Shown: piece after piece, positions 23,250 through 33,872 of the stretch | How the letters are laid out: every line of letters begins with the position of its first letter | How positions within the stretch are numbered: position 1 is the first letter of the stretch | From: Ectocarpus siliculosus | Lineage: Eukaryota; Sar; Phaeophyceae; Ectocarpales; Ectocarpaceae | DNA: 64,000 bases | Reading direction: 5' to 3' | NCBI GenBank assembly: GCA_000310025.1 | Contig: FN649726.1 | Span: forward strand, 1,968,546 to 2,032,545 | Notes under the pieces: generated by a model | The model's database searches: none | What the model was told of the DNA's origin: nothing | The model's input: only the letters and a program-made list of their open reading frames with translations | Translations under genes and position numbers: made by a program

Positions 23250-24530
23250 GAGATGCGCGGTTTTCTGTTGCGAGTGGGCAGCTTGTACCCTCCCAGGTAT
23301 AACTGTCTTGTTCGCCCCCAACAATCGGTGTTCACGGACGCCTCTTGGGCAGTCTATTGTCGGGTACTGGGTACAAAAAATTGTTCGCTGTGTTCGATGT
23401 ATTCTTTCGACGGGGGAGCATTCGTTTTATGCGTTCGCGCACATCTGTGGTGGGCCTTGACAACGTCCGTGTGGTTGAAGCCCTTGGCGTGGTGGTGGGC
23501 TTGTGGCTGTTGTTCGACACAATCGTGGCACCGGCCGCTGGAGGTCGGTGACTGTGTGCGATGGTGGCGTGGGTGTCGCGGTGTCTACGCGCCTCGGTCG
23601 GGAGCGCTTGTGCGTTCGTTGGGGACTACCGACGTGCTCCATGGTTGGTGTGCTGAGAGCGACTGAATTGGCTTGTTAACGGTCTCTGTCGTGGGGACCG
23701 TTGTCATGTTCGCGCTCACCTTGTGCCGCTGGCCCTGAAATTGCGTTGCAGAACGTGGAACGTGGACCTGAGGGCGTTGTGCCCCGAGATGCTGGGTTCG
23801 AGTTCGTTTGCCAAGCACCTGCGCCGTCGTCGGAATGAGTTCCACTGGGCCGCGTGGATGACGCGTGGCGACCTGTGTTCATAGCAGACCCTTCCCAAGT
23901 CGACTGCCGTAGTTTTGCAGTTGCTGGAATACGTTGAGCCTGCCGCTTCCGTGCTGGGGTTCCGGTGTACGGCTGTCGCTGGCCATTCGTCCGTTATCAC
24001 GGTTTATTTTTGTTTACCTGTTGTCATGTCCGATGGCATTGGTCGCATAACCGTAGCTGCTTCGCACAGCGGTGTGGACATCCTGTATCTGGGGGTATGA
24101 TGTGTCCATTATGGAGATCGAGTGCTCCGTTCGTTTCTTCACGAGGGTGTGCACATGGGGGAGTTCGGTCGATGTGATGATTGGACTCCTGGCGTTCGGT
24201 GTCGATGGTGGACGGTGGTTCGTGTGGGGCGGCCCGATGCGGCAGCGGCCCTGCGGCAAATGGTGTGATGGCGGGGTTGCCGTCATCGAAGTACGCGGGT
24301 TTGCAGCCGGTTGCCCTTCGCCCAAGCGGTTGGGTTGGCGGGTTTGCAGCCCGCTGAGTGCGCGCTGCACTCCCTTCGGATTGGGCGCGCAACCTACTTG
24401 GCGGCGGGGGGTGCCCTCCGTAGGGAGGGCGATGGCCGGGGGAGAGTAGATACCAGTGTTGTGTTCGGAAGGTGGGGAGTGACGCGTCGCGGGTGCCGGA
24501 ACTGTTGGCGAACGGTGAGGGCGTGACTAT
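23250..24530 (+). mobile_element. Decayed DIRS-like (tyrosine-recombinase) retroelement remnant
   Basis: At about 23310-23360 one plus frame reads QQSVFTDASWAV, like the first catalytic block (TDAS) of an RNase H domain. A neighbouring frame at about 23450-23550 continues with RVVEALGVVVGLWLLF, resembling the helix that follows in such elements. At 24311-24480 another frame reads ALHSLRIGRATYLAAGGA, the H-S-L-R-I-G-x-A-T box of tyrosine recombinases. It is followed after a shift by FGRW and GSDASRVPELLA, the usual G-R-W-x-S-D-A block. Co-occurrence of RNase H and tyrosine-recombinase blocks in one orientation is typical of DIRS/Ngaro-type elements. Frame shifts and stops show it is dead. Confidence 0.6.
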
Positions 24531-26340
24531 TGTACGAAGCCGGGGCAGGGTACCAGATGGGGTGAAGTGTAATGTATCCGGTGGTCCGCGTTGGATACCG
24601 GCGAGGCAGCAAGTAGTCGACGCGTCAAGTTTTGGATTCTGGGGCGTGAGTTTGGGTCGAGAGCAAGGAGTAGCGTGAACTCTGCCGTGGGCTATATGTA
24701 TATAATGTACATAGTAGGCTGGCCGGGGGGGCATCAGTATGGCACACCAGCCTTTGTGTTCGGGGCAGACAGTTTTTTACCTCTCTGTCTGTTAGGCTGG
24801 TGTTTATAGTGATCGTGAAGGTGTAGACTGGGGTGTGTGGTTCGTGTTGCCCCGGTCTCCGCTCTCCTCCCCTCCCCCCTTGGCGAGCAAAGGGGGGTAC
24901 GCAAAAAATTAATAGCAACTTCGAGAGCGTCGAGAGAGTACCCGCTTTGTGTGATCATGGGTCCGGGGTTCGCAAGAGAGGATCCTAGCTCGCGCATTGG
25001 GTACTCCAAAGAAAATTGGTTCCCCACCGCGGGCCCCCTTTGCTTATATAGGAAGTAGAGGTATTACGCCCCCCTAAAACAAAAAACTCCCAAATGTGAA
25101 AAGAGGGAATCGTCCTCGACAGACGTTGGGGAGATCGTACCTTTATGAAAGGTGGTCTCCACACAAAGAAGAAAATGCGTACGTCGGGGTCGGATAATTT
25201 TTTTGTTCGGGTGCCCTTGTTTTGGTTAATATTGATTTTTTCCATTTTTCTCTCCCTCTATTTATTCCCTTCTTGTAGACGCTTGGAATTCAACATTCGG
25301 ATCCCTAGCGTTGGTCGCCATGCGCATCCGTGCGTGTCCACACCGCAAAAACAAAAAAACACGAGTTGAGAGGCCTCGATTCTGTCCTTTAACTTGAGAT
25401 TTATCCGAGCACGATAGACCCCTTCCGATTCGTGTCCGATGTACTGTAGGTGCACGCCGGAACCAGAACGACCCGTTGAATTACTGAATGGAAGAAAAAA
25501 AGTGTGCCCACATGACAGAGATGATGGCTGCCACTACTGCAGTAGTGCCCACCGTCACCCACCATCAAGCATCACGCTGGCCAAAAGGGTATGTATGACT
25601 GGAGCAGCAGAAACTCTCAATCAAACACCGCTCGACGTTGTAGTACCTTTGAAAAGGCCACCGAACACACCCAGTCTTTACCAACGAACTCTCTCCTTGA
25701 AAACACGACACAGGAATAAGTCAAGGATGGTCCCAGAAAAGGCTTGGCCGGTGTGCTCATGGGACACCAATACGCTGTCGGAGCTGTACAAGGATACCTC
25801 CAGCCGGCAACTTATCCTTGCGGGGTTCGCGGGGCCGGACGCATGAAATCGCTTGCGACCACCACACTCAACATCAACACCGCTCTTGGACCGGACTAGG
25901 TACACACACGCAACTTACAACATGCACGTGATGTTTTCGTGGGTTTCACATTCGTTCCTCGCTTCATTCGATCGCAGTCGGTGCTGACTACTGTAGAGAA
26001 TGCCACCCTCCTACACACGCTGCTGATCGTGTACGCCTTTTGACAAAGGCTTTCAACTTGGTGTCCAAAAGAACACCGCTGGTCAGAGTCAGGAACTTAA
26101 CAGTCGTCACCTACGTCAGACAGGATGATACTGTCTCAACCAAAATCCTTAGCTCGACAGAGGCTGCAATGTCGGAAAACTGCGGGTGCATGCGTACTGC
26201 GCCCTTTCGGTGTACCCCACAACATTCCAAGTTGGTGTTCGCCGTTGGACAGACAGAAGGCCGGCCGAGATCTCTCTAATAGCAAAATCGTGCGTCACAA
26301 ATACACAACTAAACCCCGATGTAGATCAGAAACAAATCTA
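24531..26340. other. Gene-free stretch
   Basis: No exon supported. It contains a short repeat at 25096-25140 shared with 31525-31570. The frame at 25439-25846 has no recognisable family. It abuts the 3' end of the DUF1995 gene. Confidence 0.45.
25096..25140 (+). repeat. Short dispersed repeat, copy 1
   Basis: GAAAAGAGGGAATCGTCCTC followed by GACAGACGTTGGGG closely matches 31525-31570 (GAAAAGAGGGGATGGTCCTC then GACAGACGTCGGGG). Confidence 0.7.
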
Positions 26341-28075
26341 TCATGACCGCCAGTTTGTGGACTTCTCCTCCTCGCCGCCCTCCTCCCACCAGGTCTTGTT
26401 CTTGAAGCCCTTTCGGAAGAAAGACGTCACCGCGTTGTCTTCTTCCTCGTCGAGCTGACGACGGGAGGTGTCAGGTGACGGGCGGCGACAGCAAGGGAGA
26501 ATAACAACCGCGAAACGTTCGCGCGGGAAGGAGACAACAAACAAACGCGGACATCGGCGGGAAAAAAAAAAATCAAGTCATTCGCTTTCACAAGGAAGAG
26601 AGAGGCAACGTCATTATCGTGGCATGTATGCATACACGACAAAAAAGTGAAAGCGAAAAAGGATGTCAAGTTCCGTCGGTGATCATCAGTGCCTCCCACT
26701 GTCCGCATGACCCGAAAGATAATCTGGTCAAACGCAACGTCCGACGATTCGCAAAAAAACTGTCGATATACCTTGAGGGCCTTGGTGATCTCGTCCTTGA
26801 AGTCCCCGAGGGATTGTCTCTTCGGCGAGTTGCTAACCTGGTACCACGTCAAGCAGGGAGCGGATGAAAGGGGTGAATCGGTGCACAACAGCGGTCGGCA
26901 GGGGAGAGGGGCGGCAGGGGGCTCACACACACTTTGTGTCACGGGAAGGATCAACACAAGACTGTCTCCCACTGGAGGCACCCAAGAACAGGCTTCCAAA
27001 AAAGGATACCGGTACACGAAGGTGAAACCGTCGGAAGGTTGCCCCCGAATGCATGCATACTTCTCGCTTGTGATTCCATCGCTCACCAACACGAGACTGC
27101 GGATCGATACATCACATACACAAACACAGTTTCCCTCCCCCCCGAATTGGGGCGATTTGTCCCCCCCCTCCCAAGAAAATGCAGCGCACCCTTCATGCGA
27201 CTCGCGGAATACCTCAAGGCCCTTCGCGCCTGGGGTTGTGATAGCCTGGTCCGGTGACAACCCGGCGTGCTCCGTCCCGGCTTTGTAGGGACGCGAGGTC
27301 AACGGTCTAACGACTACGGCATGCACGACAATGAGTATACCCCCCCCCCCCCACCCCCACTCGGTGTTTGCCATCGGGATTGGGTTTTCGTCGCTTGGCA
27401 ACGACGTTGTAAAACAAGCCAATTCACTTCGTGAACTCGGCAACCAGGTTACCGTCTTTTTTTTTTTACTCTCTGGTTTTTTTTTTGGCGGTAACCATAA
27501 TGGTGGTCGAGTAGATCATGTTGTGCGGGGTCGAGAAACCTCACTCCGCGCAACGGGGGATGATCGCACCACGTTGTGTTAAAATGGTCAAGCTTCCTCG
27601 AGGCAGTTACACAGTGCTTACAACTGTCTCTGGAAGTGAAAGCACCAGAAAATAAATTAAGTCATACGTAGCTGTCATCCGTACGCAAGGAAGTAAGCAC
27701 AAGATGCCGAACACCCTTAGCAGGATGCAGCTCACCCTTCATGCGACTCGCCAAATACCTCACGGCGCTTCGCGCTTGGTGATGTGAGAGCCTGGTCCGG
27801 TGAGAACCCGGCGTGCTCCGTCCCGGCTTTGTAGGGATGCGAGGTCAATGGTCAAACGACTACGGCATGCACGACTATGAGTACACCCCCCCCCCCCCCC
27901 CCCCCCCCNNNNNNNNNNNNNNNNNNNNNNNNNNNNNNNNNNNNNNNNNNNNNNNNNNNNNNNNNNNNNNNNNNNNNNNNNNNNNNNNNNNNNNNNNNNN
28001 NNNNNNNNCCCGGTTTTTTGGGGGGGGGGGGTAAAGGTCAAAAGGTTTCGGCCAGCCCGGTTTTGGGTTCCCCCC

Positions 28076-28106
<31 letters not shown>

Positions 28107-31100
28107 GCCCAAGAAAAAAGTCCTCCTTGGGTCTCCCCGCCCGCTCACCCTCTTGTATCGGCTCCCGACATCAAGCAGACACTGGTATTCTCCCGGGTAC
28201 ACACGGAACTGCGCCCCTTGGTAGTTGACTAGGAAGGGCTTCTTGGAGATGGTGCGAGAGTAGGCGCGCGTGCGGAGCAGGTAGACTGGCTTGATTTGAG
28301 ACAGGAAGTCGTAGTGTAGGCTCTGCAAGTGACGCGGGCGGGGGACAGCGAGCGGCGGACGGGTGAGTTATTGATAGGGGTGCTTGCGTTTGTCTGGAAT
28401 GTTGAACGTGTCTGGATGTATTCCAGGCCAACTCCTTCTTTTCCTACCAATAGCATGTCCTCTCTCTCCCCGCGACAAATCCACAAACGTTTGTTACGCA
28501 AATCAAAGAACAACGTTGCGGCAGAGGAAGGCCTGACACCAAGAGGAAATTCTACGTGACGTCGGAAGTAGGATGTTTCCTCACCCAACAATTCTCGTCA
28601 TTATTGCACTCTCCATTGTCGACTTCCGCACATAGTATTTGGAAGTACACACGACTATCAAAATAACGCAATAATCGAATGCCGGCTACCTCTCAAAGCT
28701 GCGTTTAGGAGAGAGCGGGGGGGGGGCGGGGGCGGGCGATAGTCGAGCAGTGTCGCCCCCCAAACGTGTCGCGCCCAAGTGAGGGAGGACAACGATCGCA
28801 CTCACGGCCAAGCAGCAGAAACCGTGCCAACCAAGGCAGGGGGTAAGCCGGGTCAGAGGACACACAGCAGTCAAGAACGTCCAATTTTCAAAAGCAAGCT
28901 CTTGACAGCCCCCGCCAAGCTCGACGTTTCGTTTCGACAGAAACGCCAAGCGCAACAAAGACAAAAAAACAATCACCTTCGGGGGGAAGGCGGGCAACCC
29001 GAGGTCGCCCCGAAGAGTGTCCAGCCTTAGGTTAAAGAACACGATCTTCGCGTCGGGCACAAGCTTGTTCAGCTCCTGCAGGTCGGGCAGCTCCTGGCAC
29101 GAGAACACCAGGGCCACGTATATGTCCGTCCCCTCTATTGGCTGGTTTTCCGCGCACGAAAGGAGGCATGACGGGGGAGGGGGGGTTACTCTTATGTTTT
29201 GCATGTCTTAGCGGTTAGACCATTGACCTCGCATCCCTACAAAGCCGGGACGGAGCACGTCGGGTTGCCACCGGACCGGGTTCTCACATCACCAAGCGCG
29301 ACGCGCCATGAGGTATTCGGCGCGCGCGGGGGGGGGGGTCATGGGTTTCGCAACGCGCCAGAAACGGAAGCTTGCGAACATCAAGAGAGCTGTGCAACAT
29401 CACCCTTAGGGGAGACACCAACGAGTCCTAAATAGTATTGGTTGCCGCTGGTCTGTGCTGTATTTTCGAGCATGTGGCTCCATGAGTTCTGGAGAGGGTC
29501 TACAGCGCTTATTCCTTGATCACCACACAAAAATAAGAGTGGCGACAGCGATCAGTAGTACAGTGGCGGCAGTTTGAGCCAAGATATCGCAACTCCAATG
29601 TAGCAAACGGGAATAGTCCATAGAGAAAAAACAAGTGCAAGCCCCTCTTAACCGCTGTTCAAAGGCTCACGGGCTCGCTCGGTCTGCGCAGCCTATGGAC
29701 GGCATTCCATCAAAGAACCCCCGAACCCATTGTTGCACAACCTCCTTCCTCCTACGTCGCAAAACAAAGAAGCAACAAAATCACGAAACCGCGAAAGCTC
29801 GCTCCAACAGGATGGGGAAGTGAGGACAGAGAGGAGTACCATCGACGCTGTCACTCGCCGGGGTGGCTGGCTTACCTCGATCACCCCGGTGCCGCGGCCG
29901 ACGAAGCTCATGAACAGCGCGTCTAGAGTCGCCGCCGTCCGCTTCCTGGATGCACGCACCACCAACCAGCATAGAGAACAATATTAGTCACGACAAAACG
30001 GCGGTGGCGTCTATTGAAGTGACAAGCCGGGAGCGGGGAGCATCGCACGTGAGCAGCGTGAAAGTACGTAACGAAAAAAAAAAGCCCAGCAGTTTCAGGG
30101 CACCCATCATAACGCTGTCCTCGAGCATCGATCATGACGGCTAGATCTAGCAGGTAACACGGACATACATCAGATGCGCTAACTATCTTCATGGACCAGG
30201 GAACAGAGTCGAGCTACATGTAGCCGTCTAGATCAGGGTCCGTGAGTGTTTTCCGTGCGCTACGAACACAGTAGTGTCCAAAGTGGATCAAAGGCAGAAA
30301 GCATGCACCGCGTCTGGTTCTCGCCTGCTGCGGAATTCCCAACCGACAACCAAACCACAACCCAGCCACCCGCGTATGGGACCATCATTCACTTTCCCTC
30401 CCTGCCCCTGCCCCCGCTCGGCTCTCTTGTCCCTCCCTCTGTACACCTGTGGTGTGTCTTACCCACTGCTGCGCAGCGTGCGCAGCGTGACCCCCTTGGA
30501 GATCTCCACCCCACCCTCGTCGTCCGCGGCTTGGTCTAACTCCGCCTCGTCCGGCAGGAGGATCGACACTTCCTAAAAAACAAAACGAAACAAAAAACAA
30601 GCCATCGCGAGTAGAAACAAAACAAACAAACAAACAAACGACTTCACAACAAAATTTGGTTACGGCGCAAAACAATTGGGTTTAGGACAAGAACTCGCCG
30701 CGGTTTTCCCAGCTGGTGTACGGTTCCGGCCTGCTCTATTGGGCAGGATCACGACCATTTGTGGCAGACATGGAAAGGCAACAAGGGCATAGTGCGGTGT
30801 CTTCGAAAGACCCGAAAGAAAGACCAACAATATATGAAAGCATGTGCCGCAGAAGGAGCCGCAGGGGAGGGCGGGAGAGGAAACAAATGTTGTTCTGCCT
30901 TTTAGAAACCGAAATCAAAGCATTAGACTAGACAGCCTAGTCCAGTGCTTTGATTGCGGTTTCTAACGCCCCCAGCTCGGCTCTACTAGCGTACCTGGTG
31001 AAAGACTAGACTTGGAATGTTGGGAATAATGATAGAGCAAACGATAGGCACGGGATCGACGTGAACCGACCAATAACATAATGGAGGATGGGGATACAAC

Positions 31101-32392
31101 CAAAGTTTTATCGAACTAGCGCAGAGGGCGGCCCCAAGTCAGCCCCGCCTCCCGCTTGGGATGGTCGACAACCGGCTGTGATTCCACGTGATGCACAGCT
31201 GTACTAATATAGATCGTTTGTGCCAGTGCACCTGGCCGTATCGTCCCTTGCGAACTAGCAAATCCCACCTTTCCCTCCGCGGCAAAGCTCTGCGCGAAGC
31301 GCGAGGCGAGGCGGACGTTGGCGCTGGAGACGTCGTACGCCGAGCTTCCCGAGTCCTCCAGGTAGTCCTGCTGCAGGGGGGGGAACTCCACCTCGACCAG
31401 GTTAAAGCCGTCCTCGAAGGCGTCCTCCACCGCACCCTGACGGGCAACGACGTTGAGGGGAAGAAGAGAGTCGGTCAGACCAACCCCCAAGCGTGCTGCT
31501 CTAACCCCCAGGTCTCTCTTTGTCAAGAAAAGAGGGGATGGTCCTCGACAGACGTCGGGGGCATGGGACCCCTTTCTTCGGAGATGTTACCTCCACAGCA
31601 GTAATGTGAAGAAACATGAAAGAGGAGAGGGGGGAGGCATGAACAACCAATCACTTCGGGAAACTGCGCCATAACGCCGTCTGGTGCGGAAATCAGCAAC
31701 GAGCCAGAGGAGGAAGCTGTGGGTGTGCTGCGCGTAAGGCTGGCAATTCCCGTTCCTACCCCCCGCATTGCTCGAGTTGCGCGCTTGAAGTACGGCCTTT
31801 CTGGTCGACGAGGTTGCCCCAGTACGCAACACTCACGCAATACTTCGAACAATGAGTTGAGGTAGCAATCACGACGACTTTAAGGAGAGAGAGGACTGTC
31901 GGATCATCGAGGCGACGAGAGGGTGAGGTCTCATCACAATCAACCCATGCTTCAGCGTCCACGTTCTTGACAGCACCATCACAGCAGCAGGTATCACTTA
32001 CAACGTCCTTACGACCAATGTACCTTTGGTTGACCCCAACCAACATTTTAAGTTGAGATTCTTGTTTCGCTGTGGCTTCCACGTTCGCAACAAAGCAAAA
32101 TGTCACAGGACGGTGTAACAAATTACTTACTGCGGCCATTATACACTGCAACACGTTGCCATACCTGCGCCTGTCGTATGCACTGCTCGAACGTGGACGG
32201 TGCCGGCTCCAACCGCTCCGACTTCGGCGTCTGTGTCGGAGGAGAGTCCGAGGAGCTGCTGCTCATGGCAAGCGACGATCGTGCTGCTCTGCCGCCCTGC
32301 CAATTGACAAACACCAAGCACCCGGCGAGCACAAACAACGGCCGAAAAGGGGCGACAAAGGTGACCGCGACGACAAAGGTCACACCATCCAC
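26341..32392 (-). CDS. DUF1995 (LPA3-like) photosystem-assembly-type protein
   Basis: Eight exons, all phases consistent: 32392-32165, 31436-31269, 30572-30463, 29945-29876, 29141-28977, 28322-28149, 26837-26772, 26454-26341; 364 residues. The ATG at 32392 follows an in-frame TGA. The N-terminus is hydrophobic then Ser/Arg-rich (residues about 1-45), compatible with a plastid-targeting presequence. The DUF1995 domain spans about residues 60-310 and shows FNLVEVEFPPL, EVSILLPDEAEL, YVALVFSCQELPDLQEL, KIVFFNLRLDTLRGDLGLP and PFLVNYQGAQFRVYPG. The C-terminus is acidic with aromatic KTWWEEGG. In plants the family includes LPA3, needed for photosystem II accumulation, so a plastid role is likely; orthology is not proven. 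Introns carry three SINE-like copies, a hairpin and a gap. Confidence 0.9.
27181..27350 (-). mobile_element. SINE-like element, copy A
   Basis: In the intron between exons 28322-28149 and 26837-26772. On the minus strand it shows GACCTCGCGTCCCTACAAAG, CGGGACGGAGCACGCCGGGTT, and near its end AGGTATTCCGCGAGTCGCAT. It is highly similar to copies B and C. Confidence 0.75.
27727..27900 (-). mobile_element. SINE-like element, copy B
   Basis: Same orientation as copy A and about 550 bp away in the same intron. It shares the CATGCGACTCGC edge, the CTTTGTAGGGATGCGAGGTC core and the ACTACGGCATGCACGAC edge, then runs into a poly-C tract and the assembly gap. Confidence 0.75.
27909..28008. other. Assembly gap (100 N) flanked by homopolymers
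   Basis: One hundred N bases, preceded by about 22 C and followed by C/T/G runs. It lies in an intron of the DUF1995 gene, so no coding sequence is lost on the present model. Confidence 0.98.
29185..29340 (+). mobile_element. SINE-like element, copy C (opposite orientation)
   Basis: In the intron between exons 29945-29876 and 29141-28977. The plus strand reads TAGCGGTTAGACCATTGACC, TCGCATCCCTACAAAGCCGG, then GGGTTCTCACATCACCAAGC. The first block resembles a tRNA D-arm (A-box-like) and GGTTCTCA is a weak B-box-like match, which suggests a tRNA-derived SINE. Confidence 0.7.
30902..30966. repeat. 65-nt hairpin (31-nt arms)
   Basis: TTAGAAACCGAAATCAAAGC... (30902-30932) pairs with 30936-30966 with about four mismatches, leaving a 3-nt loop. 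It lies in the DUF1995 intron between exons 31436-31269 and 30572-30463. It could be a small fold-back element or a precursor of a small RNA; the very short loop favours the former. Confidence 0.75.
31525..31570 (+). repeat. Short dispersed repeat, copy 2
   Basis: Matches 25096-25140 (GGTCCTCGACAGACGTCGGG versus CGTCCTCGACAGACGTTGGG). Located in the DUF1995 intron between exons 32392-32165 and 31436-31269. Confidence 0.7.
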
Positions 32393-33872
32393 ACAGAATC
32401 GTCTCAGGTTATTGTGCGGGGAGTTAAGGCCTGCTGGTGGGGGAACGTACTGCTGTACTTAACTGACTTCTCGTTGCGGCGATTGGTGATACAATGTTGG
32501 TTTGTGGTGGTGTGAAAGCAGTGTAATGCACTGCTGTGTGTTCACCGGTGGCGATTGGCGCGAGTGGATACCGCGTTGCTGGCTCATGTTTGAGCGATCT
32601 TGGTGCTCTGGTCAAAATGCACGCTCGTGACGGATAACACCGGCGAGAGAGCCGGTACGGACGTGAGAGCGATAGCATGAGGACCCGCATGGCATACACA
32701 CCACGTCCCAGTGCTTCTCCAGCAGTCTACAACACATTTCCATGATCGACTTCGGCAGAAGTGGTAAAGACCCACCATACCAAACCGACATCATTATTCT
32801 ACTAAAAGAAACGATGTGAAACACCCACTAGGCCTCATGACGGCGAATACCACCCCCCTGGAAATGAGCAACACTATCTACCCGATCGGGGTGTATTTTT
32901 GGGACAACGACCTACGCACCTCACTGCATATCGAACCAGTGATAACCTCAACCTTGGGACAGGTCCCGTACCCAATTCGGTTCGTACACAAGGTCGGTTA
33001 GGTGTTGCAGGGACAGGTGCAGATCGGCGGCGGTGTTCATGTACTCTAAAATCACCAACACACGCGTGTCTTTTGACGGGCGTGGCTCTCGTCGCGGATG
33101 TTCAAGTCAGTAACGTCGCGCTATAGGTAGGGAGTCAAGACAATATTTCGATCAAAGAGCATGGAGGTTGCCATGAGGATGCCATGACAACAGCAGTTAT
33201 GATATGTGTGTGAACCTTGTTGGTTGGGTTGAAACCTTGTCAGAGTCGGGTGCTGACGTCTACGCCCCCTGGTTTTGGCGTTTTGAATCCCCGGCGCACC
33301 CGATGACTTGCGGACATGATGCGCTAGCTCCAAGGCGAGAATAGCTTTGTCGACCAGTCGGACATCCACGACCAGTGGGTGTCACACGCTTTCATGACAC
33401 CTGGGGGAATCTATGTACCACAGGTGTCAGCACACGAACACACCTTTTCCTGCTGTCGGGCTCTGGGGCATGTTGGAGAGGAAGGAGCACCCGCGTTTGC
33501 TAGGCTTGGCACCGACGGCGTCGCCACAGGAACCACAAAGCTCCTCGCGAGATCAACGCAGAGCGTTGCCACTACTACGACGCCCGCCACCAGACGCAAT
33601 AGTCTTCCAGGCCGCTGTTCTGCCATCATGCTAAGTATGAATGAGATTGGCGGACGAGCGCAAGAGCGGAAGAAAAACCGGGGGACGTGGACAGACGCAG
33701 ATCTCGTAGATCTCGTAGATCTCAGCATCTCAACGCAACATAGAGCGGGAGCACTCCCCAGCTTCCACCTCCGGGGCACACACCGAGCACCTGACTCGTT
33801 GACTCCACAGGAAGTTTTTTGCGTAGCACACATAGAGCATAAACACGCGTCTTCCAAGAGCAGACCCAGGAC
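32393..33872. other. Divergent intergenic region
   Basis: About 1.5 kb between the start codons of the minus-strand DUF1995 gene and the plus-strand unknown gene. It should hold both promoters. No TATA box or coding exon could be supported. Confidence 0.5.

Noticed and set aside
24024-24734. 236-codon Pro/Thr-rich minus-strand frame
   Set aside because: Antisense to the tyrosine-recombinase remnant; its composition is that expected from reverse reading of GC-rich sequence.
26427-27443. 338-codon minus-strand open frame
   Set aside because: It reads through intron and SINE-like sequence. Only the 66-bp piece 26837-26772 is a phased exon of the DUF1995 gene.
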